In this document: in pieces, positions 33,375-41,835 of the stretch
Position numbering within the stretch: the stretch's first letter is position 1
How the letters are laid out: every line of letters begins with the position of its first letter
Virus record (IMG/VR): IMGVR_UViG_3300019763_000006
Location: 1-64,000 of that record
Source: a virus
Strand: one strand, 5' to 3'
DNA length: 64,000 nucleotides
The notes under the pieces: generated by a model
Seen by the model: only the letters and a program-made list of their open reading frames with translations
What the model was told of the DNA's origin: nothing
Databases searched by the model: none
Made by a program: the position numbers and the translations under genes

Positions 33375-34094
33375 ATGAGAAAAGAAAATATTTTAAGAGG
33401 AGATTCATTAATTTTTACAAATGGTTTTGAAATAAGACAACCAACTGTAAGTGATATTATGGATTTAGGATTTGAAGAATATAGTTGGTTTAAAAACTGT
33501 ATATGTAGTAATATCTCTGATATGATAGTACCTTTATGGGGTATGGGATATGATTTTGAAAAAATAGAAGAAAAAGATTTATTAAAAATATTAGTAGGTC
33601 AAAATAAAGCTATATTTTGTGAAATTTTTAAATATTTTACTAATGCAGAAAAAATAGATTTTATTATAGATAATAATAAAGAAAAGTTAGTAGGTCAAAT
33701 TAATAACAAACATTTTCATATAGATGAAAAAATATTATTCTTAATTAAAGATTTTTTTTGTAAAATAAATAAAATAAAACATAGTAGAATGAGAAAATTT
33801 ATCGGTGAAAAAACTAAAAAAAGTATTTTAGATGAAGATTATGAAGAATATTTGTTTGAATTAAAAGAAAATAAAGAAAAGAATGAAGATTATTTCGGTA
33901 ATTTATTATCAGATTTAGTGATTATAAATAAAAGAGATTGGAATTTTGTTTATAGTCTTTATTTATCTCAATTATATGAGGAGATTTATAAAACAAGTAA
34001 AAAATCTAAAATAGATTTAACACTACAAGGAATCTATTGTGGTAATATAGATGGAGGTAAAATTCCAAGCAGTAGCTTAGACCTGAATAATTGA
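33375..34094 (+). CDS. hypothetical protein of the tail module, 239 residues
   Basis: Ribosome site AAGAGGT. Acidic, helical in the middle with Lys-rich turns. No motif is recognised. Situated between the tail-completion and tail-tube genes. Confidence 0.6.
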   Translation: MRKENILRGDSLIFTNGFEIRQPTVSDIMDLGFEEYSWFKNCICSNISDMIVPLWGMGYDFEKIEEKDLLKILVGQNKAIFCEIFKYFTNAEKIDFIIDNNKEKLVGQINNKHFHIDEKILFLIKDFFCKINKIKHSRMRKFIGEKTKKSILDEDYEEYLFELKENKEKNEDYFGNLLSDLVIINKRDWNFVYSLYLSQLYEEIYKTSKKSKIDLTLQGIYCGNIDGGKIPSSSLDLNN

Positions 34095-34116
34095 TAAATA
34101 ATAGGAGGAATATATC

Positions 34117-34914
34117 ATGGCAGAAAGTTTTGATTTAAGTATTCAAAAAGTACCATATGTTATTGGAAGAGACAAAGTAACTAAAGAACCTAAAATTACG
34201 TTATCTAGACTAAAAGATTTAACATTCACAAATGGTGCAGAAACAGTAGCTTTAACAGCTGGGGGTACACCTTTAGCACATTTTGGACACTCAAAAACAT
34301 TTGGTATGAGTGGTACTAATGCAACAATTAATGGAAGTTTAATGGCTTTACAATTAGGAACAAATGTTGTAGCAGTAGCATCAAGTACGGAAATAAGAAT
34401 TAATGAAATTGTAACTGTGGATGTAGCAGATACTGCAACATTATCTTATGTACCAACTGGAACAGCTGGTGAAGAATTATTATGGGCAGAAATTATTGAT
34501 TCTACTAATACTCCAACTGCTACATTACAACAAGCAGCGGCAGTCGCAGCAGGTAAATTTACAGTTACAGCTAAAGCTTTAGCTTTTGAAACAGGAGAAG
34601 CTCCAGTAGGGACTAGAATCAGAGTGAGCTATTATCCAACAGCTTCAAATGTTAAGAAAATTAAAAATATGGCAACTGAATACAGCACGACATTAGATTG
34701 GGATGTTCATTGTAGATTTTTAAATGTTTGTACTAAAGAAGAGGTAAAAGGTTATATGCATGTACCATCTGGATTTTTAGAAGGTAGTTTTGAATGGGCA
34801 ACTGGAGAGACTTCTGACCCCGCAATAGTTGCCTTTAGTTTAATGGCCGAACAGGGTTGCCTAGATTCAGAATTATACACATTACACATATATTCAGAAG
34901 ATGATTTAGTATAA
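34117..34914 (+). CDS. putative tail tube (major tail) protein
   Basis: 265 residues, ribosome site TAGGAGGAAT. Beta-rich and Ala/Thr-rich with an inserted Ig-like looking stretch (VAVASSTEIRINEIVTVDVA). An end with FLEGSFEWATGETSDPAIVA fits tube subunits, and its place between neck and tape-measure genes fits. Composition is less AT-biased in codon choice, as expected for a highly expressed structural gene. Confidence 0.6.
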   Translation: MAESFDLSIQKVPYVIGRDKVTKEPKITLSRLKDLTFTNGAETVALTAGGTPLAHFGHSKTFGMSGTNATINGSLMALQLGTNVVAVASSTEIRINEIVTVDVADTATLSYVPTGTAGEELLWAEIIDSTNTPTATLQQAAAVAAGKFTVTAKALAFETGEAPVGTRIRVSYYPTASNVKKIKNMATEYSTTLDWDVHCRFLNVCTKEEVKGYMHVPSGFLEGSFEWATGETSDPAIVAFSLMAEQGCLDSELYTLHIYSEDDLV

Positions 34915-34928
34915 GGATGTGAATAGTA

Positions 34929-35147
34929 ATGAAATATAAATTTCGTGGTCAATTGAATGATGGCACAATGGTAGATATTTTTGATTTTGAAAATGATTTT
35001 GCAAAATGCGACCATAAAAAAGGAAATATTTATATTGATGAATTTAATTCGATTATTATTCCAAGAGATACTTTTAAAAAGGAATTTTTAAAAAAAGAGA
35101 TTGAAGAAGTAAAATTTGAAAAGATGGTATCTAAAAAGTCAAAATGA
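34929..35147 (+). CDS. small hypothetical protein, 72 residues
   Basis: Ribosome site AAGGATGTG. Beta-rich start (MKYKFRGQLNDGTMVDIFDF) with a basic end. Follows the tube gene by 14 nt. Unknown. Confidence 0.6.
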   Translation: MKYKFRGQLNDGTMVDIFDFENDFAKCDHKKGNIYIDEFNSIIIPRDTFKKEFLKKEIEEVKFEKMVSKKSK

Positions 35148-35221
35148 TGTTAATGTGATTTGTAGTTAACATTTAAAGTGTTAAATTTAGAATAAATAAT
35201 AAGGAGTCATAAGAGAAGTGT

Positions 35222-35262
35222 TTAGACACAGATTTTGTGTCTCCTTATTTTTTTATTTTTAA
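35222..35262 (+). terminator. terminator after the tail-tube genes
   Basis: AGACACA-gatttt-TGTGTCT-type stem followed by CCTTATTTTTTTAT. Confidence 0.7.
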
Positions 35263-35391
35263 AATATGTATTTTAATTATATTTTATTTAAAAATATTAA
35301 TAAATAATACAAAATAATTAAGTATATAATATATTTATATAAATTTATTACTATAGAACAAAAAATAATAAAATTGGAAGGATGATTAAAA

Positions 35392-35685
35392 ATGGTAAAA
35401 AGACCTTATTTCAACACGATATCAACTACAACAGCAGGTGGTTCAGTATCTCTACCATCAGGATTAAAAATCTTGTATATTACTAATGATGATGATACTA
35501 ATTTTACAAAAATATCAATTAATGCAGCAATTGGTACTGCAAATAATGATGAAGCTACTATTTTAGCAACAAAATCATTAGATTTTACAAATTCATGTGA
35601 GCAAATCGGAGGAAATAATTTAACGCTTTACTTTAAAGCAGATACTGCGGCTGTAGCGGTAACTATTATTGGATATATTTCATAA
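35392..35685 (+). CDS. small structural protein, 97 residues
   Basis: Ribosome site TGGAAGGAT. Thr/Ala/Ser-rich beta protein (FNTISTTTAGGSVSLPSGLK) like virion decoration or tail proteins. Unknown exact role; stands alone between two hairpins. Confidence 0.55.
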   Translation: MVKRPYFNTISTTTAGGSVSLPSGLKILYITNDDDTNFTKISINAAIGTANNDEATILATKSLDFTNSCEQIGGNNLTLYFKADTAAVAVTIIGYIS

Positions 35686-35696
35686 TAATTAGCATT

Positions 35697-35736
35697 ATGT
35701 ATAGAGAGGAGTGTAAAACGCTTCTCTTTATACTTA
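35697..35736 (+). terminator. long intergenic hairpin without T tail
   Basis: GTATAGAGAGGAGTG-taaa-ACGCTTCTCTTTATAC: about 14 pairs with wobbles. No T run follows, so processing or attenuation rather than simple termination. Confidence 0.45.
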
Positions 35737-35760
35737 AATATATAAAAAGAAGGTGAAAAT

Positions 35761-36111
35761 ATGGGTTTAGGTGAATTAAGTGCAAGCGGAATAGTAACAA
35801 ATTATCATTTGTCGATACCTAATAATATATGGTACACAACCACAGAAGAAAATGAAGTTATTCCTTTAGTTGATGAAATGAATGGCTATTTAAGACTAAT
35901 TAATGATATACAAATATTTGCAAAAGATACTAGTATTATTTATAGACTATGTAGAATAGATAATAAAGTAGATAAAAATATAGGATATTATACAGATGTT
36001 ATATTCGTTGATAGTAATTCTATAGATAGTACAGTTGGTGTTTCAATAAACGCAATACAGATATTAGGATTGGCTGGACAATCTTTTAGATTTAAAGGTA
36101 GTCTATATTAG
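35761..36111 (+). CDS. hypothetical structural protein, 116 residues
   Basis: Ribosome site AGAAGGTG. Beta-rich. It opens MGLGELSASGIVTNYHLSIP. Next to the 426-residue gene with 11 nt between them; likely acts with it in the virion. Confidence 0.55.
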   Translation: MGLGELSASGIVTNYHLSIPNNIWYTTTEENEVIPLVDEMNGYLRLINDIQIFAKDTSIIYRLCRIDNKVDKNIGYYTDVIFVDSNSIDSTVGVSINAIQILGLAGQSFRFKGSLY

Positions 36112-36122
36112 GAGGTGAAAAA

Positions 36123-37403
36123 ATGTCAAATGATTATAAAAGAATTACATCTAACGCAGGCACAAATATAGATGGTGCAGGATTATCACAATCTAATACA
36201 GTATTTGGTGATGGAATTATTGGTAGCAGAGTACCTACAGGATTAGGACAATTCTTTTATGGAATAGATGATAGATTCGCAGATTCGACTATTACAAACG
36301 GTGGAAGTATAACAATTACTGGAGGCGTTGGATATGAAAATTTATTAACGGTTTCAACATCTACAACACCAAATTCAAGTGCTATTACTCAAAATACAGA
36401 ATATTTAAGATATGTTCCAAGTTATGAGTTTGGTATGTTTTTTACAATGTTAGCAAATAAGCCAAATGGGGATGGATATATTAAAGGTGGTTTATTTGAT
36501 GGCGATAATGGGTTTTGGATAGGTTATAAGGAAATAGATGGAATCCAAGAATTTGGAATATGTAGAGTAAAAGATGGATTAGAATATTTTATAAAACAAG
36601 AAGAATTTAATATAGATACTTTGGATGGAAATGGTAGAAGTGGTATGGTATTAAATCCATCATTTGGTAATATTTATAGAATAAGAGGTGGATATTTAGG
36701 ATTTGCAGAGATACTTTTTGAGATTATATCTCCTAAAGGTGAAATAATATTGTTTCATAGAATAGAGTATCCAAATTCAAGTTTTGAAACTCATGTATCA
36801 AATACCAATCTTTTAGCAAGGATAGAAGTTTTTAATGGTACAACCGCAGAAGATGTAGTAGCTAAATTTGGCTCATATTGTACTTATGTAGTAGATGGAA
36901 ATAGTGCAGATAAAAATAACAGAAATTTTTCATTAGGTATTGCAAATTTAGAATTAAGCGCAGTTACTTCATACAATAGAGATACTATTATTTCATTCAG
37001 AAGTGCTAAAACATTTCAAGGGAATTTAATGCCTACAGCCAAGCCGAATAAGATTTTTTCGTTACTTAATTTTTTCTCATTATCTTTAAATGGACAAAAT
37101 AAAACAGGACTTATAGAATTAATAAAAATTAGTTCTGACAATAATCTAACTGGAACTTTTACATCAAAAGACTCTGGAAATTCTACAATCTCATATTCAA
37201 CAAATGCTACTTATGATTTTGATGGTAGTGAAGAAGTTGTATTTTCAACATCCTTTAAAAGTACTGATGATATAATTAGTTTATTAGTTCAAGAATTAAA
37301 TCTAATTTTAAAACCAGGAGAAGATATGGTTTTTGCAATTACAAGTTCTACAACTTTAGATATAGATAGTACATTTTCAATAGCTTGGAGTGAATTATTT
37401 TAA
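36123..37403 (+). CDS. putative virion structural protein, 426 residues
   Basis: Ribosome site TAGGAGGTGA. Gly/Ser/Thr/Asn-rich, strands throughout; the middle (GFWIGYKEIDGIQEFGICRV) has a concanavalin-like look. No catalytic motif. Could be an appendage or decoration that contacts the cell. Called from composition and position. Confidence 0.55.
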   Translation: MSNDYKRITSNAGTNIDGAGLSQSNTVFGDGIIGSRVPTGLGQFFYGIDDRFADSTITNGGSITITGGVGYENLLTVSTSTTPNSSAITQNTEYLRYVPSYEFGMFFTMLANKPNGDGYIKGGLFDGDNGFWIGYKEIDGIQEFGICRVKDGLEYFIKQEEFNIDTLDGNGRSGMVLNPSFGNIYRIRGGYLGFAEILFEIISPKGEIILFHRIEYPNSSFETHVSNTNLLARIEVFNGTTAEDVVAKFGSYCTYVVDGNSADKNNRNFSLGIANLELSAVTSYNRDTIISFRSAKTFQGNLMPTAKPNKIFSLLNFFSLSLNGQNKTGLIELIKISSDNNLTGTFTSKDSGNSTISYSTNATYDFDGSEEVVFSTSFKSTDDIISLLVQELNLILKPGEDMVFAITSSTTLDIDSTFSIAWSELF

Positions 37404-37474
37404 TGTAGATAAAATGGCGATTTTAAATAATCGTCATTTACATAATAAAAATATTTTTATAAGGAGAGATAAAA

Positions 37475-37864
37475 ATGAAAAGTAATATAATAGGCATAGT
37501 TATGGGAATTATATTAACAATAGGAGGGATTTTTGGATTTTACGTTATAGAAAAAGAAGTAGAATTATATAAACCACCAATTGAGGAATTGCAAGATAAT
37601 TTAGATGCAATTCAAGGAGTAGGAGATACCCTAAAAATTAGAATAGGCAACGGATTATATATATGGATTGATGAAATAAATGAAATAAATGAGGATAGAT
37701 TAAATAAAATTGACAAATATAACATGTTTATGTTAATATTTAGTATAATAGGATTACTATTTATTATTTTTAATTTATTAATGATATTAATAAGGACAAG
37801 TGAATTACATTTAATTAAAGAACATAGAGCAACACAAGAAATCATTTTAACAGAAGAAAAGTAG
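37475..37864 (+). CDS. membrane protein, two TM segments
   Basis: 129 residues, ribosome site TAAGGAGAG. TM1 at about 4-24 (IIGIVMGIILTIGGIFGFYV), TM2 at about 86-110; the part between is acidic and may face outward. Unusual inside the structural block. Holin or superinfection role cannot be decided. Confidence 0.65.
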   Translation: MKSNIIGIVMGIILTIGGIFGFYVIEKEVELYKPPIEELQDNLDAIQGVGDTLKIRIGNGLYIWIDEINEINEDRLNKIDKYNMFMLIFSIIGLLFIIFNLLMILIRTSELHLIKEHRATQEIILTEEK

Positions 37865-37873
37865 GTGTTTTAT

Positions 37874-38269
37874 ATGAATAGTTTAAAGGAGAGTTTGAAT
37901 GGTTTATATGAAATTAATAAAATCAATAATAATAAAGATATAATTGAAAAAATAATAAAAAGGTTTATTCCTAAATTATATGAAAGACATGGCTATCATT
38001 ATACGGTAAATTGTTATGGAGATGAGGATTTATATATAAATTATAATGGTAAAAATTTATTTTTTAAAGTAGATAAAAATGGTATTATTGTATTGTATGA
38101 TTTGAATTGTTCTGTAAATTATAAAAGAAAGCATAAATACCATAAACAAAAAAGTTTTAGAAGCTGGATAAATGCAATAAGCTATTTGAAAACTTTGCAT
38201 CTTCCTAAAAATATGAATAAAAAGAGAATGAAAAGTTCAATTGATAGAATGTTTGATAAAATTAAATAA
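37874..38269 (+). CDS. hypothetical basic protein, 131 residues
   Basis: ATG at 37874 with AGTAGGTG upstream; a GTG at 37865 lies inside that ribosome site. Rich in Lys and Tyr, with a KHKYHKQKSFRSWINAISYL segment. May bind nucleic acid. Upstream of the recombinase gene. Confidence 0.6.
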   Translation: MNSLKESLNGLYEINKINNNKDIIEKIIKRFIPKLYERHGYHYTVNCYGDEDLYINYNGKNLFFKVDKNGIIVLYDLNCSVNYKRKHKYHKQKSFRSWINAISYLKTLHLPKNMNKKRMKSSIDRMFDKIK

Positions 38270-38307
38270 AGAAAGGAGGATTGAGAAGAAAGGAAAGGTG
38301 ATATAAT

Positions 38308-39321
38308 ATGGCAAATAATAACGTAAAAATGAATACATTAAGGAATAGAGCTACTAAATCAGATGATATAACAGAAGAAATGTGGAATAAAGTAAATGAA
38401 TCAAGTAGATATTTTTATGATGAATATTTTAAATTGAATTCTAATTTAAGCCCAGATACATTGATACAATATAAAAGTGCATTAAGAATATTCTTTTATT
38501 ATATTTATGAAAATTGTAAAAATAAAAATATATGGAAGATAAAAAAGACAGATTTTATAAAATATGTTAATTTTTTAGAAAATAATGGGCTATCTTCAAG
38601 TGCGATTAAAGTTAAAAGATATGCTGTGAGTAGTTTTTGTAATACGATGGAAATTATATCAGAGGAAATAGAAGAAGACGATGATTATCCAGATATGTGT
38701 ACTTTTAGACATTTTGCAAGAGTCAAAATTGAGGTTGCGAAAAATCAAACTTACGAAAAAATTCCAATCACAAGAGCAGAATATGAAAAGGTTATGGAAA
38801 AATTAAAAGAAGATAATGATATATTAGCAATTGCTTATTGGGGAATAGCTTTTAATATTGGAGCAAGAAGAAGTGAAATGTTACAATTAAAAAGTGATTT
38901 AAGTATTAGGGAGAAACAAGATGGTAAATCTTTTTATTTAAGTGATAATATAAGATTAAAAGGTAAAGGTAAAACGGGTAAGGTTGAAAAATATATGATA
39001 AATGATGAAGCCATGGAGTATATTAAATTTGCAGTTGATAATAAAGGATATGATAGTGAATACATTTTTCAAAATAAAAATGGCAAACCTTTAAGTAGAG
39101 CATGGGTGAATAAAATGTTTAAAGATAAAATTTCACCGATATTAGGTAGAAGAAGTACTTCACATAATATGAAAAATAGTTGTGCTACTTATTTATTAGA
39201 AAACGGGTTCGATATCAAACTTGTAAGTAAATATGTTTGTCATCATGAGAGTGTAGATGTTACTATGAAGTTTTATGATTTAAGGAATAATGATGAAGAA
39301 ATAAATGAAATGTTTAAATAA
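38308..39321 (+). CDS. divergent tyrosine recombinase (YomM-like position)
   Basis: 337 residues, ribosome site GAAAGGTG. Core-binding SAM-like domain at about 30-120, catalytic domain after 150. Arg187/188 in IGARRSEML, Lys at about 219-225, His286 in SHNMKNSCATYLL, His312/313 in CHHESVDV and Tyr323 in KFYDL are seen, but the second catalytic Arg (HxxR) is Lys289. SPbeta carries a non-canonical tyrosine recombinase, YomM, in the same part of its late region, linked to lysogeny control. So this may act as a regulator or have weak activity rather than be the integrase. Confidence 0.8.
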   Translation: MANNNVKMNTLRNRATKSDDITEEMWNKVNESSRYFYDEYFKLNSNLSPDTLIQYKSALRIFFYYIYENCKNKNIWKIKKTDFIKYVNFLENNGLSSSAIKVKRYAVSSFCNTMEIISEEIEEDDDYPDMCTFRHFARVKIEVAKNQTYEKIPITRAEYEKVMEKLKEDNDILAIAYWGIAFNIGARRSEMLQLKSDLSIREKQDGKSFYLSDNIRLKGKGKTGKVEKYMINDEAMEYIKFAVDNKGYDSEYIFQNKNGKPLSRAWVNKMFKDKISPILGRRSTSHNMKNSCATYLLENGFDIKLVSKYVCHHESVDVTMKFYDLRNNDEEINEMFK

Positions 39322-39413
39322 TTCAAGATATTCTATATTTGTGATAAGATTCAATGAAAATAATGATTAATTTAAAGATTTTAATTAAATAAAAAAAATT
39401 TTAATTAAAACTA

Positions 39414-39443
39414 TTGACTTTGATATTTAAAGTATGATATAGT
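39414..39443 (+). promoter_or_regulatory. promoter 1 of the region after the recombinase
   Basis: TTGACT (39414-39419), 18 nt, TATAGT (39438-39443). Starts right before two perfect hairpins. Confidence 0.6.
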
Positions 39444-39449
39444 GAAGTT

Positions 39450-39545
39450 AAGTTAAATAACTCTTTAATGGAGAAATTTATTTAACTCGACATCCTTTAT
39501 CGACAAGAGTTTAGTCATTCTATATAAAAATGGCTAATTAAAAAA
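39450..39545 (+). ncRNA. candidate small RNA with two hairpins
   Basis: AGTTAAATAA (39451-39460) pairs with TTATTTAACT (39478-39487), with CTC/GAG extending it inside; TTAGTCATT (39511-39519) pairs with AATGGCTAA (39529-39537). It follows promoter 1 directly and has no open frame. No T-rich terminator is seen at its end. Confidence 0.4.
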
Positions 39546-39554
39546 TAAAAAGTA

Positions 39555-39584
39555 TTGACATCATTATATTGTATATGATAATAT
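39555..39584 (+). promoter_or_regulatory. promoter 2, before the 72-residue gene
   Basis: TTGACA (39555-39560), 18 nt, TAATAT (39579-39584), 49 nt before the start codon. Confidence 0.55.
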
Positions 39585-39632
39585 TAAATAGTATCAAGTA
39601 GCAAATATTAGATTATTAAAGGAGATTGAATT

Positions 39633-39851
39633 ATGGAAAAATATGAAGAGAGAGCGAGAGAACGTTTTGAAAAATTTAAAGAGGATTATAAATATGATAA
39701 TCTTGATGAATTCAGATGGGAACAAAAATTTCTATTAGAAGAAGAATTTAAAACTATTCCAATTACAGAAACACGAAGGAGAAATGATGTATTAAAACTT
39801 ATTAATGATATGACTGGTAGGATAATACAAGATAGTTTTGTAAAAAGATAA
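39633..39851 (+). CDS. small charged protein, 72 residues
   Basis: Ribosome site AAAGGAG. Starts MEKYEERARERFEKFKEDYK; highly charged, wholly helical, no cysteine. It has its own promoter right after the recombinase gene, where a directionality or regulatory factor could sit, but there is no HTH visible and the function is unknown. Confidence 0.6.
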   Translation: MEKYEERARERFEKFKEDYKYDNLDEFRWEQKFLLEEEFKTIPITETRRRNDVLKLINDMTGRIIQDSFVKR

Positions 39852-40309
39852 TAGCATGATAAATATATATTAATCAAGATTGTTATTTTATGACGAATTA
39901 ATTTATGGGGTCAACTTATAATCGTCAGCGGTTATAGGTAAGAATTATAATATATGTCATATGGCATGGTTGCTATAAACATAAACAAATTATAGTACTT
40001 TAAAAAATAGGTGTTTGTAACTTCAAAACAAACAGGTGAGGCACTTCATCTAGATAGTGAGAAATCTCAAGTGCCAAAATACATATTAAAAATATTTTTA
40101 AAAAAGCATTGACAATAATATGTGAATTATGACATACTTGAATAGAAAGTTATTTAAAATATTTTTTATAATTTTGTTTGATAATATAAACTTTGGATAG
40201 TCACTAATTATTAAACTAAAAAATATTATAAAAGTATTGACAAAATTAATTTAATAATATATACTAAAATAGTAAAGATTAAAAATTAAATTTTAAAGGA
40301 GAGAGCAAA
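39852..40309 (+). other. 458-bp gap with hairpins and two promoters
   Basis: No gene. GACGA/TCGTC (about 39892-39924), GTTTGT/ACAAAC (40013-40033) and GGCACTT/AAGTGCC (40040-40075) are inverted repeats in a row. Then TTGACA-18-CATACT (40109-40138) and TTGACA-17-TATACT (40237-40265). Looks like one or two further small RNAs plus the promoter for the next gene. Confidence 0.5.
40237..40265 (+). promoter_or_regulatory. promoter of the 208-residue gene
   Basis: TTGACA (40237-40242), 17 nt, TATACT (40260-40265). Confidence 0.65.
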
Positions 40310-40936
40310 ATGGAAAAAATGACATTACACAAAGCATTAGGAGAATTAAAAATATTAGATTCAAGGATTGAAAAATCAATTAATAATGGAGTATTTATCA
40401 CATCAAATAAGAACTCTAATGAAAAAATTGATGGAATGAGCATTAAAGATTATGAAGATAAAATTATTAAATCTTCATATGATAAAGTAACTGATTTGAT
40501 TAGTAGAAGAAGAAAAATCAAAGATGCATTGACTCATAAAAATTCAGAAATTGAATTTGAAGTGAATAATGAAAAATTTACAATCGCAACTGCTATTGAT
40601 AGAAAAAATAATCTAAATAAAGAGAAATTGTTTTTAAATCAATTAAAAAATCAATATTCAAATACGACAAGTATGGTTAATAGAGTTAATTTGCACTTAG
40701 AAGAAGAAGCTTTAAATGAAGCTCAACGCTTTTTTGAAAACAAAGATAATGTAGATGTTAAAAAAGTAAAAGCTTTACAAGATGATTATATAGAAAATAG
40801 AAAAATGAATCTAATAGACCCATTAGGAATTAGAGAAAAAATTGAAGAATTAGAATTAAGTATCCAAGTTTTTGAAAGAGAAATTGATTATAAATTATCT
40901 GAATTAAATGCAATAAATTTTATTGAAATAGAATAA
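40310..40936 (+). CDS. coiled-coil phage protein, 208 residues
   Basis: Ribosome site AAAGGAGAG. Opening LHKALGELKILDSRIEKSIN and later NRVNLHLEEEALNEAQRFFE are long helices; two coiled-coil stretches flank a short beta hairpin (EFEVNNEKFTIATAID). It resembles a widespread phage family of unknown function with the same ALxELKxLDxRI start. Own sigma-A promoter, unlike the structural genes around it. Confidence 0.65.
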   Translation: MEKMTLHKALGELKILDSRIEKSINNGVFITSNKNSNEKIDGMSIKDYEDKIIKSSYDKVTDLISRRRKIKDALTHKNSEIEFEVNNEKFTIATAIDRKNNLNKEKLFLNQLKNQYSNTTSMVNRVNLHLEEEALNEAQRFFENKDNVDVKKVKALQDDYIENRKMNLIDPLGIREKIEELELSIQVFEREIDYKLSELNAINFIEIE

Positions 40937-41081
40937 AACAATTAATAAGATTATATCCATCATTAAACGAAACCATAAACAATATACATTTAGATTGGTT
41001 TTATGCAATTACTAACTAAATTAAAAAATAAAAGAAATTGCATACTATGCTTATAGTAAACATTAATAAAAAACAAAAATA

Positions 41082-41111
41082 TTTGGTATAATACCATTTG
41101 GTATAATACCA
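41082..41111. repeat. perfect 15-bp direct repeat, each unit palindromic
   Basis: TTTGGTATAATACCA occurs twice back to back (41082-41096, 41097-41111). Each holds the palindrome GGTATAATACC, which also contains a TATAAT box. Confidence 0.8.
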
Positions 41112-41118
41112 TAAGTAT

Positions 41119-41206
41119 AAAAGTTTAAAACTGTAAAAATAAAAGTTTAAAATTGTAAAAATAAAAGTTTAAATTGTGTAAAGATTAAATTGTAAAAATT
41201 AATGTT
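41119..41206. repeat. 22-bp tandem repeats
   Basis: Three units of 22, 22 and 23 bp (41119, 41141, 41163) of the type AAAAGTTTAAAAYTGTAAAA plus a partial fourth. Directly follows the 15-bp pair and precedes the tRNA gene. Non-coding 40937-41309 holds nothing else. Confidence 0.75.
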
Positions 41207-41309
41207 ATAAAAATATATAAAATCTTACACCTACAGTTTGTAGTATGTATATTTTGACTCATGGGTTTCTGGTAAGCTGTTTAGTGGTGGATAATCTTTT
41301 AAGTAATAT

Positions 41310-41385
41310 AAGGGTGTAGTTCAGAGAGTAGAACATCGGTCTCCAAAATCGAATGTCGTAGGTTAAAGTCCTACCACCCTTGCCA
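41310..41385 (+). tRNA. tRNA-Trp (anticodon CCA)
   Basis: 76 nt. Acceptor AAGGGTG/CACCCTT (7 bp), D stem GTTC/GAAC, anticodon stem TCGGT/ATCGA with loop CTCCAAA, variable ATGTC, T stem GTAGG/CCTAC with loop TTAAAGT, discriminator G, encoded CCA end. All stems pair fully, with one G-T. Reads UGG. The T loop is slightly unusual (TTAAAGT rather than TTCRANT). Confidence 0.9.
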
Positions 41386-41835
41386 AAATTAAATTATGGC
41401 ATTCTAAAAGATGTAAGTCCATTTATAAAAATATATCACATGAATTACAACAAAGAACTTAGAACAAAAATGTTATGTTAGAATTGTCTACATTTCCTTG
41501 AGCAAGAAGTGTAGCGTACATAAAAGTTAAATTTTATTGATAAAATTAGATTTTTAGATGTTGAAATTTCAACGTTTATAAAAATGATAAAATTAAATAT
41601 TTGGTTTGCAGACATATAAACACTATGTTTATGCAAGGGCGGTGTAGATATGGGTTATGAAAGTATATTGTAAGATATAATGAGTAATAATGGCAATATT
41701 GAGGTAGGATTAATTTTAGATGTAGAGATAGGTTGAGAAGTCATGAGCTTAACTGACAAGGTGTCAACTTTCGAGGCATTTTCTCTATATTTATCTTGGT
41801 GAGAAGTAGATATACGGAAGGTATGTGATTTTATA
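41386..41835 (+). other. 450-bp leader between tRNA-Trp and the endonuclease gene
   Basis: No gene with a ribosome site. It includes CTACA ... TGTAG (about 41488-41514), the palindrome GTTGAAATTTCAAC (41560-41573) and CATATAAAC-actat-GTTTATG near 41610. The 3-prime half is rich in G (GGTTGAGAAGTCATGAGC), unlike its surroundings. It could be foreign DNA that came with the endonuclease gene. Confidence 0.45.

Noticed and set aside
38308-39321. Recombinase considered as the integrase with an attachment site nearby
   Set aside because: The second catalytic Arg is Lys, it lies among late genes, and no pair of direct repeats that would mark att sites was found around it; the tRNA-Trp gene nearby is intact and not flanked by a duplicate end.
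40040-40075. GGCACTT/AAGTGCC hairpin considered as a terminator
   Set aside because: No T run follows on either strand, so it is listed only as part of a structured gap.
41386-41835. Leader of the endonuclease gene considered as a group I intron
   Set aside because: The flanking reading frames are complete genes that do not join, and no P7/G-site pattern could be recognised by eye.
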